64,000 bases of DNA. Origin: Geomonas sp. RF6 (lineage in GTDB: Bacteria > Desulfobacterota > Desulfuromonadia > Geobacterales > Geobacteraceae). Where the stretch lies: the NCBI RefSeq assembly GCF_021044625.1, contig NZ_CP087999.1:2548501-2612500 (forward strand), given 5' to 3'. Each line of letters starts with the position of its first letter. The first letter of the stretch is position 1. Made by a program: the position numbers and the translations under genes. A model generated the notes under the pieces. It was not told the origin of the DNA and did not search any database. It worked only from the letters and a program-made list of their open reading frames with translations. Of the stretch, positions 18,460 through 27,425 are shown piece by piece.

Positions 18460-20942
18460 CAGATAGGAAAAAGGACCTGCTGGCGCTTGCTGGCCTGCTG
18501 GCCGTGCTGCTCCTGTGTTTCTCCAGGATTCTCTTTACCCACCAGATCATTCGGGCGCCGGACATCCAGAACGAGTACTACTGGTATGTGCTTGACGTGG
18601 TAAAGCAAGGGGCCGCAGCCTGCTTCCACATCGATCTGTCCAGCGCAGGATGGGACATGCTCACAAACGGCGGCACCTCCGTCGGGGGTGGGACCGTCTC
18701 CCTGCAGTTCATGAACCTCCGCAACCTGATCTACCAGATCATTCCTCCTCCTACGAGCGTCGCATGGTTCATCGTGCTGCACCTGTGGTTCGGCGCCATC
18801 GGTACCTACCTGTACTGTCGCATCATCGGTGCAAGCCGCCTGGCGGCCTCCCTGGCGGGGCTCATCTTCGCAGTTGCCCCGGAGCAGGCCTCTTTGGTCA
18901 ATGCCGGGCACGTCATGAAGATAGCCACTATCGTCTTCGCCCCCTGGGCCTTTTACCTCTTTGAGAAGGGGTTCAAGACGCGCAGGTGCGTGTACTTCCT
19001 TGCTACCGGATTTCTCCTCGCCTTCCAGTTCTTCAATATCCACTGGCAGATCGCCTACTACACCTGCCTCGCAATCGGCACCTATGGCGTCGTTCGCTCC
19101 ATCGGGATCTTTCGTGCAGAGAACCCCGGGGCGAGGGGGATCGCGCACGTGCTGGGGCTCAATGTGGCGACGATGGTCTTTTTCCTCACCACTGTAGCCA
19201 TATCCCTCCTCCCCCTCGCCGACTGGTCAACCGACACGAACCGCGGCGCCAACAGCGGGGCGAACGTGCAGGCGGCATCCGGGAGCACCCCGCAGGCAAA
19301 GGGGGGGCTGGCCAGGGAGGAGGCGATGTCCTGGTCTCTCCCTCCGGAGGAGGTCGCGGCCTTCGTTATCCCCGGTATGTTCGGTCTTTCGCGCCAGGAA
19401 GGGGGGGAAAACCCCAAGAACATCGACTCCTATTACTGGGGGCGGATGAACTTTACCCAGACCGTCAGTTATATGGGGCTTCTTCCCTGGCTGCTGCTGC
19501 CGCTGCCCCTGATGTTCCGGCGCGACCGCTACACTCTCCTCGCCATGATCGCGGTAGTAGGCGGCATCCTCTTTTCCATGGGGAAATACACACCCTTTTA
19601 CAACCTCCTCTTCGACTACTTCCCGGGCATCAACCGATTCCGGGTGCCGAAGATGATAATGTTCATCCCGGTCCTGGGGCTGGGCGTCCTCTCCGCGCTC
19701 GGGCTTGACCTCCTCCTGGATCCGGCGGTGCGGGGCACGAGGGCCTTCAAGCGTTACGTCAGCGGGATAGCTTTCCTCCCCGTCTGTCTTCTTGTGCTCC
19801 TCGCGGTGGAGCACTTCGGGCGGCAGTACTGGATCGAGCGCTTTATCGAAATGCTGGCGCAGCCGACCCGCTACGAGCCCTCCAGCGAACAGCTCGTCAT
19901 GCAGCGCTGGGGGAACCTGACGACGGAGACGGCAATCGCCGCCGGGCTTTCCGCCCTGTTTGCAGCCGCCTTCCTCCTGTACCGCCGCGGCGTGGTCACG
20001 GCGAAGATCCTCCCCGTCATCCTTCTTGTCCTCTTTCTCGGGGACGTCGGGCGCATCAACTCCAAGTTTCTGTTCCTCGTGGACGCTCCTCACAGGGTCA
20101 CCGAGAAGAAGCCTGCCGAGATCGAGTTCCTGGCGAAGCAGGGTAAGGAGTACCGCACGCTTCCGATGGGGTCCGACCCGATGCCGTACGTGTCGGCCGG
20201 GGTGCCGGTGATGTTCACCTCCAATGCGGTGCAGCAGCGGCGCTGGCAGGAGTTCCTCGACAGTTTCAACCCGGGCTCCGCGATGCCGGACATCATGAAT
20301 GTCCGCTACTTCGTCTTCCCCGCCGAAGAGTTTGAAAAGGAAAAGGCGGCCCTTTCGGTGAAGTTCGCGCCGGTCTTCCAGGCAAATGGCAGCGTCATCG
20401 CTGAGAACAAGAGCGTTCTGCCGAAGGCGTGGCTGGTCCCCGCGGTGGCACTGGTGCAGCCGCAGGAGACGATCTCCGTCCTGCAGAACCCGGCCTTCGA
20501 CCCGCGCCGTGTGGCCCTCGTGGAGTCTGCCCCGCCGATCCCCATGATCGGCGCCAACGACCCGCAGCCCGCTTCCGCAGGGGAGACCCGGGTGACGCTG
20601 TACCAGGGTGAGAGGATCGAGGTCGACGCGGCGGTGGCGACCAACTCCATGCTCGTTCTCGGTGAGAAGTACTACAGGGGGTGGCAGGCCACGGTGGACG
20701 GGAAGTCGACCGAGATCTACCCGGTGAACCATGTGCTGCGCGGCATCTACCTCACCCCCGGCGTGCACAAGGTCGTCTTCGTCTTTGACCCGGTGCCGTT
20801 CAAGGTCGGCAAGTACGTCACCCTCGCCTCCTTTGCCTTCTTTGCCCTCATGCTGGGAAGAGAGGTCGTGCTCCGTCGCCGCGCGAAGGGGTGCGCGTGC
20901 GTCCCCGTGCAGGGTGGCGCCCTCCAGGTGGAAGGGGAGTAG
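18456..20942 (+). CDS. YfhO-like multi-spanning membrane protein
   Basis: An 828-aa membrane protein starting at ATG 18456 with AAGGAG nine bases upstream. About 11-13 hydrophobic helices fill residues ~8-560. SAGWDMLTNGGTSVGGG lies in the first large periplasmic loop, as in YfhO/GT-C-like proteins. The C-terminal ~230 residues are soluble and beta-rich (YYRGWQATVDGKSTEIYPVN), with a last helix near residue 800. YfhO family members assist glycosylation of cell-surface polymers. Here it follows the polysaccharide locus, so a role in transferring or modifying the glycan outside the membrane is inferred. Confidence 0.8.
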   Translation: MTDRKKDLLALAGLLAVLLLCFSRILFTHQIIRAPDIQNEYYWYVLDVVKQGAAACFHIDLSSAGWDMLTNGGTSVGGGTVSLQFMNLRNLIYQIIPPPTSVAWFIVLHLWFGAIGTYLYCRIIGASRLAASLAGLIFAVAPEQASLVNAGHVMKIATIVFAPWAFYLFEKGFKTRRCVYFLATGFLLAFQFFNIHWQIAYYTCLAIGTYGVVRSIGIFRAENPGARGIAHVLGLNVATMVFFLTTVAISLLPLADWSTDTNRGANSGANVQAASGSTPQAKGGLAREEAMSWSLPPEEVAAFVIPGMFGLSRQEGGENPKNIDSYYWGRMNFTQTVSYMGLLPWLLLPLPLMFRRDRYTLLAMIAVVGGILFSMGKYTPFYNLLFDYFPGINRFRVPKMIMFIPVLGLGVLSALGLDLLLDPAVRGTRAFKRYVSGIAFLPVCLLVLLAVEHFGRQYWIERFIEMLAQPTRYEPSSEQLVMQRWGNLTTETAIAAGLSALFAAAFLLYRRGVVTAKILPVILLVLFLGDVGRINSKFLFLVDAPHRVTEKKPAEIEFLAKQGKEYRTLPMGSDPMPYVSAGVPVMFTSNAVQQRRWQEFLDSFNPGSAMPDIMNVRYFVFPAEEFEKEKAALSVKFAPVFQANGSVIAENKSVLPKAWLVPAVALVQPQETISVLQNPAFDPRRVALVESAPPIPMIGANDPQPASAGETRVTLYQGERIEVDAAVATNSMLVLGEKYYRGWQATVDGKSTEIYPVNHVLRGIYLTPGVHKVVFVFDPVPFKVGKYVTLASFAFFALMLGREVVLRRRAKGCACVPVQGGALQVEGE

Positions 20943-20951
20943 GGGAATCCC

Positions 20952-21722
20952 GTGCCTCTGAAATGTCCTGAGACGGAGACGCTGGACCAGCTCACCGGCT
21001 ACGACCTCAAGCTGGTGCAGCCGCGGCACGGCTACCGCTTCTCCCTAGACCCGCTCCTGCTGGCCGATTTCGCGGGGGTGCGCGAGGGTGAGCGGGTGAT
21101 CGACCTCGGTACCGGCTGCGGCGTCATGGCGCTCGTGCTGGCGCGGCTGGCGCCGTCGGCGCAGGTGGTCGGCGTGGAGTTCCAGGAGGAGATGGCGGGG
21201 ATCGCTGCGCGCAATGTGGAGCTGAACGGGCTCATGGCGCGGGTGGAGATCGTGGAGGAGGATGTCGTTTCCCTGAAAGGGCGCTTTGCGGTGGACAGCT
21301 TCGACCTCGTCGTTTCTAACCCGCCGTACCGGCGCCCCGGCACCGGGAAGATCAGCCCGCGCGCAGGCCGCGACGAAGCGCGGCACGAGACGACGGCGAC
21401 GCTGGCTGATTTCATGGCAGCGGCGAAGTATCTCGTGAAGCCGTCCGGGCGGATCTGCTTTATCTATCATCCGTGCAGGCTGGCGGAGCTGATGGCGCAC
21501 GCCGCCGCACTGAAGCTCGCGCCGCTGAGGCTGAGGATGGTGCACGGGAACAGCGGCGCAGATGCGAGGATGTTTTTGATCGAGCTGGTGAAGGGGAGAA
21601 GCGGAGAGCTGAGAGTAGAGCCCCCGATGACCGTGCGCGACCAAGATGGGGCGTACAGCGAAGAGAAGCTGAGGATCCATCGCGGGAAGGCTTGGGCGAA
21701 AGACGAAAAGGCTAGAGGCTAA
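20952..21722 (+). CDS. TrmN6-like class I SAM methyltransferase
   Basis: A 256-aa methyltransferase starting at GTG 20952. VIDLGTGCGVMALVLARLAP is the SAM-binding motif I, and VVSNPPYRRPG is motif IV (NPPY) of N6-adenine or glutamine methyltransferases. The N-terminal YRFSLDPLLLADFA matches tRNA1(Val) A37-N6 methyltransferases. That substrate is an inference from overall similarity. It sits 9 bp after the membrane-protein stop but its role is unrelated. Confidence 0.85.
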   Translation: MPLKCPETETLDQLTGYDLKLVQPRHGYRFSLDPLLLADFAGVREGERVIDLGTGCGVMALVLARLAPSAQVVGVEFQEEMAGIAARNVELNGLMARVEIVEEDVVSLKGRFAVDSFDLVVSNPPYRRPGTGKISPRAGRDEARHETTATLADFMAAAKYLVKPSGRICFIYHPCRLAELMAHAAALKLAPLRLRMVHGNSGADARMFLIELVKGRSGELRVEPPMTVRDQDGAYSEEKLRIHRGKAWAKDEKARG

Positions 21723-22021
21723 CACCCACCGCAAAGGCGCAAAGAGCGCAAAGAACTGCCGCAAAGGAAAAGCAAGGCAACGCCTTTAGGGGAAAGGCTA
21801 AGGCAAAAGAAGAAAAAGGCTAGAGGCTAACACCCACCGCAGGGAAAGGCAAAGACCAAAAAGGCTAACACCCACCGCAAAGGCGCAAAGGGCGCAAAGG
21901 ACTGCCGCAAAGGAAAAGCAAAGCAACTTCTGGAACGGAACAAAGCTGCAAGAAGAAGAAGGGGTATAGGCAAGAGCAAATCTGAAGACGCTGACAACTC
22001 AAATGGAATGGAGGAGGGGGG
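21723..22021. repeat. GCAAAG-type repeats between two genes
   Basis: Three forward GCAAAG-family units: 21721-21775, a shortened one near 21830, and 21869-21920. Each begins AACACCCACCGCA and contains GCGCAAAG-type blocks. The ribosome site GGAGGAGGGGGG of the next gene closes the spacer. No ORF or RNA gene is apparent. Confidence 0.75.
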
Positions 22022-22411
22022 ATGGATACGGATATGGATATCGAGGAAATCGGCCGCATTATCCTTGGCTGTGCCATCAAGGTTCACAGCATATTGGGCC
22101 CCGGACTTCTCGAGTCGGTTTATCAGAAGTGCCTTGCCTATGAGCTGGAGCAGCACGGCTTAACGGTGCAGTGCGAGATGCTGCTCCCTATCAAGTATGG
22201 CCCCCTTTGCATTGAAGATGCTTATCGCATCGACATGCTGGTGGCGGGAAGAGTGGTGGTTGAGCATAAGGCGGTGGAGAAGATTCTGCCTATTCACGAA
22301 GCGCAACTCCTGACCTACCTGAAGATGAACGAGTCGAAGCTGGGCTTCATCCTGAACTGGCACGTCCCGTACATGAAAGAAGGGATCCGCCGCATGGTGA
22401 ACAACCTGTAG
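22022..22411 (+). CDS. GxxExxY family protein (PD-(D/E)XK nuclease-like)
   Basis: A 129-aa protein of the GxxExxY family, named for the motif visible as GPGLLESVYQKCLAYEL. A PD-(D/E)XK-like core is present: YRIDMLVAGRVVVEHKAVEK provides the D...E-x-K residues. Biochemical role and partners of the family are not established. The gene stands alone and is flanked on both sides by GCAAAG-type repeats, as is common for members of this family, suggesting passage by mobile or repeat-mediated rearrangement. A strong ribosome site precedes ATG 22022. Confidence 0.85.
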   Translation: MDTDMDIEEIGRIILGCAIKVHSILGPGLLESVYQKCLAYELEQHGLTVQCEMLLPIKYGPLCIEDAYRIDMLVAGRVVVEHKAVEKILPIHEAQLLTYLKMNESKLGFILNWHVPYMKEGIRRMVNNL

Positions 22412-22741
22412 TCAAAAAGGTTTTCTTTGCGGATTTTCCTTTGCGCCCTTTGCGCCTTTGCGGTGGGGGTCAGGCTCGGTTTTTACCGGCTTTCCAGGTC
22501 TTTCCGGATGCGGACGGGCCAAAGGCGAAAGGCTAGAGGCGAAAACCTACCGCAAAGCCGCAAAGAGCGCAAAGAACTGCGCGCAAAGGAAAAGCAAGAC
22601 AAATTGGATGAGGCAAAATCTGAAGGCGCGCTGTCCGGTACATTAAAGAAGGGATCCGCACAACCTGTAGTCAAAAAGGTTTTCTTTGCGGATTTTCCTT
22701 TGCGTTCTTTGCGTCTTTGCGGTGGGGGTTGGACTTGGTTT
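22412..22741. repeat. GCAAAG-type repeats, mixed orientation
   Basis: Three GCAAAG-family units: inverted at 22426-22469, forward at 22545-22593 and inverted at 22680-22727. The first and last share the preceding words GTAGTCAAAAAGGTTTTCTTTG, indicating local duplication of the 3' tail of the GxxExxY gene: GAAGGGATCCGC and CAACCTGTAGTC recur at about 22379-22413 and 22648-22672. No gene is seen. Confidence 0.75.
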
Positions 22742-23215
22742 TTACCGGCTTTCCAGGTCTTTCCTGATGAGGTTTTCGAAGACGGCGCGGAGCTCGGGGT
22801 CGGTCACTTCCTGCGCCTGTTCCACTACCCAGGCGCGCTCTGCTTCTGTTAGCTGACGGCGCTTCGGCTTGAACGGCGGGGGGGCGGGGGGAAGCTTCAC
22901 TTGCCCGGCCTTTAAAAAGATGTCCTGCACCATCTCTTCTTCGAGCAGTGCATTGACCTTGGTGATGAGGTCCTTCTTCAGATAGGTGAGCTGCTGCATC
23001 CATGGGGCGCTGTCTACCCTGAGGGTCAGCACCCCTTCCCGGAATGCCACGGGCGTGGCGTGCTTGGCGATCCCTTTGCCGACTGCCTCCTCCCATACTT
23101 CCCAGATCCGCCCTTCATGCAGCCTCTTCCCCGCTGCGGTGCCGGCGAAGACGCTCTCGATGAGGGAGGAGACGGGGGCGGGACGGTACATCCGGCGGCG
23201 CTTCTCGTCAGCCAA
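22742..23215 (-). CDS. DUF721 / DciA-like protein
   Basis: A 157-aa protein with the DUF721 fold: IWEVWEEAVGKGIAKHATPV followed by GVLTLRVDSAPWMQQLTYLK. DciA members of this family help load the replicative helicase; whether this copy does so is inference. TTG 23215 is preferred as start because AGAGGAAC lies six bases upstream and it overlaps the end of the upstream gene by 8 bp. The C-terminal ~50 residues are Pro/Lys-rich and then helical. Confidence 0.78.
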   Translation of the reverse strand: MADEKRRRMYRPAPVSSLIESVFAGTAAGKRLHEGRIWEVWEEAVGKGIAKHATPVAFREGVLTLRVDSAPWMQQLTYLKKDLITKVNALLEEEMVQDIFLKAGQVKLPPAPPPFKPKRRQLTEAERAWVVEQAQEVTDPELRAVFENLIRKDLESR

Positions 23216-23465
23216 GGCAGTTCCTCTTGCGGTACACCCTGCCGCCGGCAAGCTGCCCGGATACGGCTCCTGCGAGGGAGAAGGGGATGAAGGGCCAGGC
23301 GAGTCCGAGCTTCATTCTCATGATGATGATGAAGGGGATGGAGATGTGGACGAAGAAGAACCAGGTGGGGGAGAATTTTTCGCAACCCTGACGCCAGTAA
23401 CCGAGAGGGATGTTGACGGCGCTGGCCAGGGTGAGAAGCAGCAGTACTTTTAAGGCTATTTGCAT
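23208..23465 (-). CDS. Small membrane protein, unknown function
   Basis: An 85-aa protein with three hydrophobic stretches (ALKVLLLLTLASAVNIPLGY, FFFVHISIPFIIIM, LAWPFIPFSLAGAVSGQLAG), so it is a predicted inner-membrane protein. The start has GAGGT seven bases upstream. It overlaps and precedes the DUF721 gene, so the two are co-expressed from a promoter divergent to the DUF3343 gene. I do not recognise a family. Confidence 0.7.
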   Translation of the reverse strand: MQIALKVLLLLTLASAVNIPLGYWRQGCEKFSPTWFFFVHISIPFIIIMRMKLGLAWPFIPFSLAGAVSGQLAGGRVYRKRNCLG

Positions 23466-23554
23466 TTTTTACCTCGCAAGTCGATAATACTAGGGATTTA
23501 GCCACCCTTTGTCAATGCGGATCTGGCGCCGCTGGCCGCGAAAGGAGAGTTGTT

Positions 23555-23812
23555 GTGGTAAGAGACGGCGACCGTGTGGCGGTCTTCAATTCGGTACACC
23601 GGATCATGGAGGCCGAGAAGATTTTGAAGGGCAAAAAGCTGGACGTCCTGATGATTCCCGCACCGCGGACCATCACGACGGACTGCGGTCTGGCGCTTCG
23701 CTACCCGGAGGGGATCTGCGCCGAGGTGGAGGGGGCGCTCGGCGAGGCGGGGCTTCTCCCGAAGGAGCTGTATCGCAAGGCGGGGGAAGGATTCGAGCGG
23801 ATCAACGAGTAA
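23555..23812 (+). CDS. DUF3343 protein (putative Se/S-carrier-like)
   Basis: An 85-aa DUF3343 protein; IPAPRTITTDCGLALRYPE contains the family's conserved Cys. Start is GTG 23555 behind AAAGGAGAG. Members are described as putative selenium/sulfur carrier-like proteins and often accompany YedF, as here: the next gene begins 11 bp downstream. The role is inferred from this pairing. Confidence 0.82.
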   Translation: MVRDGDRVAVFNSVHRIMEAEKILKGKKLDVLMIPAPRTITTDCGLALRYPEGICAEVEGALGEAGLLPKELYRKAGEGFERINE

Positions 23813-23822
23813 AGGAGAGTCG

Positions 23823-24419
23823 ATGAAGGATCTGGATGTGAGGGGGATGGCGTGCCCGATGCCGGTTGTCTCGGTGAAGAAGGCGCTTGAGGCGGATGGT
23901 GCGGGGCTGCGGGTGCTGCTGGACGACGGCGCGCCGCGGGAGAATGTGCGCAGGTTTGCGGAGAGCCGCGGCTACAGTGTGAGCGAGGAGACGGTGGCAG
24001 GCGGCTATGCCCTCACGGTGACCGCCGGCGGCGCGGTGCCGCAGCAGGGTGCTCCCGTGCAGGCCGCGCAAGGTGCGGCGCAGGGGCCGCTGGTGATGCT
24101 CATCGGCTCCGACCGCCTCGGCGACGGGCCGGAAGAGCTCGGCCGCCTCCTGATGAGGAACTTCATCATGACCCTGAAGGAAGTGCCGCAGCTGCCGGAC
24201 CGGATCCTCTTCCTGAACACCGGCGTCCTTCTCGCGGCGGAAGGGTCCGAAGTGATCGAGGCGCTGACGGCGCTCGGGAATCTCGGGGTGGAGGTACTTT
24301 CCTGCGGCGTGTGCCTCGATTTCTTCCAGAAGAAGGAGAAGCTCGCGGCGGGGGCGGTAACCAACATGTACACCATCGCCGAGAGCATGACCGGGGCGCG
24401 CCTGGTGCTGCGGGTATAA
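23823..24419 (+). CDS. yedF: YedF-type sulfurtransferase-like selenium metabolism protein
   Basis: A 198-aa two-domain protein. Residues 1-70 form a TusA-like domain with RGMACPMPVV, Cys11 being the expected persulfide-accepting residue of the CPxP motif. Residues ~85-198 are a DsrE-like domain (LVMLIGSDRLGDGPEELGRL), with a Cys pair region LSCGVCLDFF. This architecture matches the family annotated as selenium metabolism protein YedF. AAAGGAGAGTCG precedes the ATG. The DUF3343 gene immediately upstream supports a selenium or sulfur relay. Confidence 0.88.
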   Translation: MKDLDVRGMACPMPVVSVKKALEADGAGLRVLLDDGAPRENVRRFAESRGYSVSEETVAGGYALTVTAGGAVPQQGAPVQAAQGAAQGPLVMLIGSDRLGDGPEELGRLLMRNFIMTLKEVPQLPDRILFLNTGVLLAAEGSEVIEALTALGNLGVEVLSCGVCLDFFQKKEKLAAGAVTNMYTIAESMTGARLVLRV

Positions 24420-24599
24420 CAGCCAAGGTCGCCGATGCTGATGTGGAGGGGCGAACGGAATCCCGGGAACGACAAATCCCCCCTGCCCCCCCTTCGCAAA
24501 GGGGGGAACGTTAGGCTCCTGCAGCGCTTCGTGGTGCACCCACGCTACTCCCCGGAATTCCCGGATGAACCTTCCCAAAGGGGGGAACGTGTTCTGGTG
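24420..24599. repeat. Palindromic-arm repeat module
   Basis: A mosaic repeat: AAATCCCCCCTGCCCCCCCT and the arm CCCCCCTTCGCAAAGGGGGG (about 24475-24508), then GGAATTCCCGGATGAACCTT near 24542 and another AAAGGGGGGAACG arm ending at 24590. The same pieces recur at 3002-3100, 29250-29560, 38945-39600, 42980-43300 and 46700-47110. Confidence 0.75.
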
Positions 24600-24689
24600 C
24601 AATGTAGGCCGGAATAAGCGGAGCGTTTCCGGCAGCAAGGCAGGGTCTTAATGCCGGGAACGCCTTCGGCTTATCCCGGCCTACATTAT
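24600..24689. repeat. REP-like inverted repeat upstream of ffh
   Basis: AATGTAGGCCGGAATAAGC at 24600-24618 pairs with GCTTATCCCGGCCTACATT at 24670-24688; between them are TTTCCGGCA and TGCCGGGAACGCC, which also pair. The layout is that of a repetitive extragenic palindrome of the TGTAGGCCGG type known from many proteobacteria. Confidence 0.8.
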
Positions 24690-24769
24690 CGGCCTCCGGC
24701 GGCGGGGGGAGAGGAGGGTGTGCGTGCCTGTCCCCGCCGCAATTCTTCAGTTTCTCTGGAGAATTTTCC

Positions 24770-24799
24770 TTGACATAGTGCGACCTTTTCCACTAAAGT
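24770..24799 (+). promoter_or_regulatory. Candidate sigma70 promoter of ffh operon
   Basis: TTGACA at 24770-24775 followed, after 17-18 bp, by CTAAAGT (24793-24799). The -35 is perfect and the -10 weak. It lies about 100 bp upstream of the ffh start and is the best promoter-like pair in this spacer. Confidence 0.5.
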
Positions 24800-24896
24800 G
24801 ACTCCTTTGCCAGGGATAGCTGCGCGCCCATGTTGGCCGCGCGGATCGCCAGGCAGTTTTTTTCTTCGAAGTTACGACTATTTACGAGATCAAGCG

Positions 24897-26249
24897 ATGT
24901 TCTCAGCTCTCTCAGATAAGCTGGACCTGGCCTTCAAGAAACTCCGCGGCCAGGGGGTGATGACCGAGGAAAACCTGAAGGATGCCCTGCGCGAAGTCCG
25001 CCTGGCGCTCCTCGAGGCGGACGTGAACTTCAAGGTCGTCCGCGAGTTCCTGGAAAAGGTCCGCACCCGCGCAGTCGGTACCGACGTGCTGCAGAGCCTC
25101 ACCCCGGGGCAGCAGGTCATCAAGATCGTGCACGACGAGCTCGTCTCCCTCATGGGGGGCGGGGAGGACAACTCCCTCGACCTCGCGGCGAAGCCCCCGG
25201 TCTGCCTCATGATGGTCGGCCTCCAGGGTTCCGGGAAGACCACCTCCTGCGGCAAGCTCGCCCGGTACCTGAAGTCGCAGCGCAGGAAGCCGCTTCTCGT
25301 CCCCGCCGACGTCTACCGCCCGGCGGCTATCGACCAGCTGAAGATTCTCGGCAAGCAGCTCGGGATCGAGGTTTTCGAGTCGAGCGCGGACCAGAAGCCG
25401 CTGGACATCTGCAAGAACGCGGAGCGCTACGCGGCGCTGAACGGCTTCGACACCGTCATCTTCGACACCGCCGGCCGTCACCAGATCGACGACTACCTCA
25501 TGGAGGAGCTGGAGGGGATCAGGGATACGCTGCAGCCGCGCGAGATCCTCTTCGTTGCCGACGCCATGACCGGCCAGGAGGCGGTGAACGTCGCTTCCGG
25601 CTTCAACGAGCGCCTCGGCATCACCGGCGTCATCCTCACGAAGCTCGACGGCGACGCCAAGGGGGGCGCGGCCCTCTCCATCAAGGCGGTCATCGGCAAG
25701 CCGGTGAAGTTCGTCGGCCTCGGCGAGAAGATGGACGCGCTCGACGTGTTTCACGCCGACCGCCTCGTCTCCCGCATCCTCGGCATGGGTGATGTCCTCA
25801 CCCTCATCGAGAAGGCGCAGGCGACGATGGACGAGAAGGAGTCGGAGCGCCTCCAGCAGAAGCTCAAAAAGAGCGGCACCTTCGACCTGAACGACTTCAA
25901 GGCCCAGCTTCAGCAGATCAAGAAGATGGGGAGCCTCGAGTCGATCATGGGAATGATCCCCGGCATGGGGAAGATGATGAAGCAGATGCAGGGCGCCCAG
26001 CCTTCCGAGAAGGAGATGAAGCGGATCGAGGCGATCATCGACTCCATGACCCAGAAGGAGCGGACGAACATCGGCATCATCAACGGCAGCCGCCGCCTGC
26101 GCATCGCCAAGGGGAGCGGCACCTCCGTGCAGGAGGTGAACCAGCTCCTGAAGCGTTTCACCGAGGCGCAGAAGGTGATGAAGCAGCTGCAGAAGATGGG
26201 GCCGAAGGGGCTCATGAAGGGACTCGGGAAGGGGATGTTCCCCTTCTAA
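24897..26249 (+). CDS. ffh: Signal recognition particle protein Ffh
   Basis: A 450-aa SRP54 GTPase that binds 4.5S RNA and signal sequences to target proteins to the membrane. The N domain covers residues 1-90. The G domain holds GLQGSGKTTSCGKLARYL (Walker A), ADVYRPAAIDQLK, DTAGRHQIDDYL and TKLDGDAKGGAAL. The M domain has SRRLRIAKGSGTSVQEVNQL (RNA binding) and Met-rich helices (MGMIPGMGKMMKQM). ATG 24897 gives the family's normal N-terminus. It heads the rpsP-rimM-trmD-rplS operon. Confidence 0.97.
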   Translation: MFSALSDKLDLAFKKLRGQGVMTEENLKDALREVRLALLEADVNFKVVREFLEKVRTRAVGTDVLQSLTPGQQVIKIVHDELVSLMGGGEDNSLDLAAKPPVCLMMVGLQGSGKTTSCGKLARYLKSQRRKPLLVPADVYRPAAIDQLKILGKQLGIEVFESSADQKPLDICKNAERYAALNGFDTVIFDTAGRHQIDDYLMEELEGIRDTLQPREILFVADAMTGQEAVNVASGFNERLGITGVILTKLDGDAKGGAALSIKAVIGKPVKFVGLGEKMDALDVFHADRLVSRILGMGDVLTLIEKAQATMDEKESERLQQKLKKSGTFDLNDFKAQLQQIKKMGSLESIMGMIPGMGKMMKQMQGAQPSEKEMKRIEAIIDSMTQKERTNIGIINGSRRLRIAKGSGTSVQEVNQLLKRFTEAQKVMKQLQKMGPKGLMKGLGKGMFPF

Positions 26250-26365
26250 AGAGATAAAGGTGGGCGCTCCCCGCCAGAGAGTTGTAGAATGTAAAGCGTT
26301 CGGAAAAACACCTTTAAAAATAACAGTAGCGGACCGAAAAGGTCCGAGAACACCAGGAGGAAAAG

Positions 26366-26626
26366 ATGTCGATCAAGATCAGGCTCGCTCGCGCCGGCGC
26401 AAAGAAGAAGCCCTTTTACCAGGTAGTTGTTGCGGACTGCCGTGCACGCAGGGATGGACGTTTCATCGAGAACGTCGGTACCTACGACCCCAACAAGAAC
26501 CCGGCCGTGGCAAACCTGTCTGAAGAGAAGACTCTCGAATGGCTCGGCAAGGGCGCCCAGCCCACCGACACGGTTAAGCAGATCCTCAAGAAGGCAGGTA
26601 TCTGGGAGAAGTACAAGGCCGTCTAA
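26366..26626 (+). CDS. rpsP: 30S ribosomal protein S16
   Basis: An 86-aa S16 with the typical start [20 protein letters not shown] and [12 protein letters not shown]. The ribosome site CAGGAGGAAAAG is strong. A small hairpin CGGACCGAAAAGGTCCG lies about 35 bp upstream and may be a leader structure or attenuator. The following KH-domain gene is the usual neighbour. Confidence 0.98.
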   Translation: MSIKIRLARAGAKKKPFYQVVVADCRARRDGRFIENVGTYDPNKNPAVANLSEEKTLEWLGKGAQPTDTVKQILKKAGIWEKYKAV

Positions 26627-26676
26627 AGATGCAGCTCCGGTCCGCCGGGTATCCCACACTACAGAAGGATATCGAC

Positions 26677-26907
26677 ATGAAAGAGCTTGTAGAGACCATT
26701 GCCAAAGCGCTTGTAGATGATCCGAGTCAGGTGAGAGCAACCGAGGAGTTTGAGGAAGAAACGACAGTCATCAAGCTCACTGTGGCGAAAGAGGATATGG
26801 GGCGGATAATCGGAAAGGAAGGGCGCACGGCGAAGGCCATCCGCACTCTTCTCAATGCTGTTTCTACAAAGGACAACAAGAAGGCGATCCTCAAGATAGT
26901 AGAGTAG
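26677..26907 (+). CDS. khpA: KH-domain RNA-binding protein KhpA
   Basis: A 76-aa single KH-domain protein. The GxxG loop is [18 protein letters not shown]. KhpA/YlqC-type proteins bind RNA and lie between rpsP and rimM in many bacteria, exactly as here. ATG 26677 is preferred over an upstream ATG because it gives the canonical [16 protein letters not shown] start. Confidence 0.93.
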   Translation: MKELVETIAKALVDDPSQVRATEEFEEETTVIKLTVAKEDMGRIIGKEGRTAKAIRTLLNAVSTKDNKKAILKIVE

Positions 26908-26909
26908 TG

Positions 26910-27425
26910 ATGTCCAGCAAAACCGTAGTGATCGGCAAAATCCAAGGTACCCACGGGGTCCGGGGGCAACTCCGGGTCATCCCCTTTGCGGGAAGTGCCT
27001 CGAGCCTTCTCGCGCTCAAATCGGTCCAGGTGAAGGTCGCCTCCGGGGCGGCCGAAACCTTTCCCGTTGTGAAAGCGCAGCTCCACGGCAATCGGGTGAT
27101 CCTTTCACTGAAGCCGTTCGACAATATCAACCAGGTGCTGCACCTGGTTGGGGGCGAGATCCTGGCGCTGCGCGAGCAGCTCCCGGAGCTCGAGGAAGAC
27201 GAATACTACTGGTCGGATCTCCTCGGTCTTCAGGTCTCCACCACAGAGGGGGAGCACCTGGGAGAGCTGGTGGATATCATAGAGACCGGCTCCAACGACG
27301 TCTACGTGGTGGCAAAGGACGGGCGCGAGGTGCTGATCCCCGCGCTGGAGGATGTGATCGTTGCGGTGGACATTCCTGCCGGGACGATGACCGTGGCCCT
27401 CCCCGAGGGACTCCTCGAGCCATGA
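26910..27425 (+). CDS. rimM: Ribosome maturation factor RimM
   Basis: A 171-aa RimM, which assists 30S head assembly around S19. The N-terminal barrel begins [20 protein letters not shown]. The C-terminal PRC-barrel contains [16 protein letters not shown] and [23 protein letters not shown] 26910 follows the khpA stop by 2 bp; GTG 26907 is the alternative. trmD overlaps its stop by 4 bp. Confidence 0.97.
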   Translation: MSSKTVVIGKIQGTHGVRGQLRVIPFAGSASSLLALKSVQVKVASGAAETFPVVKAQLHGNRVILSLKPFDNINQVLHLVGGEILALREQLPELEEDEYYWSDLLGLQVSTTEGEHLGELVDIIETGSNDVYVVAKDGREVLIPALEDVIVAVDIPAGTMTVALPEGLLEP

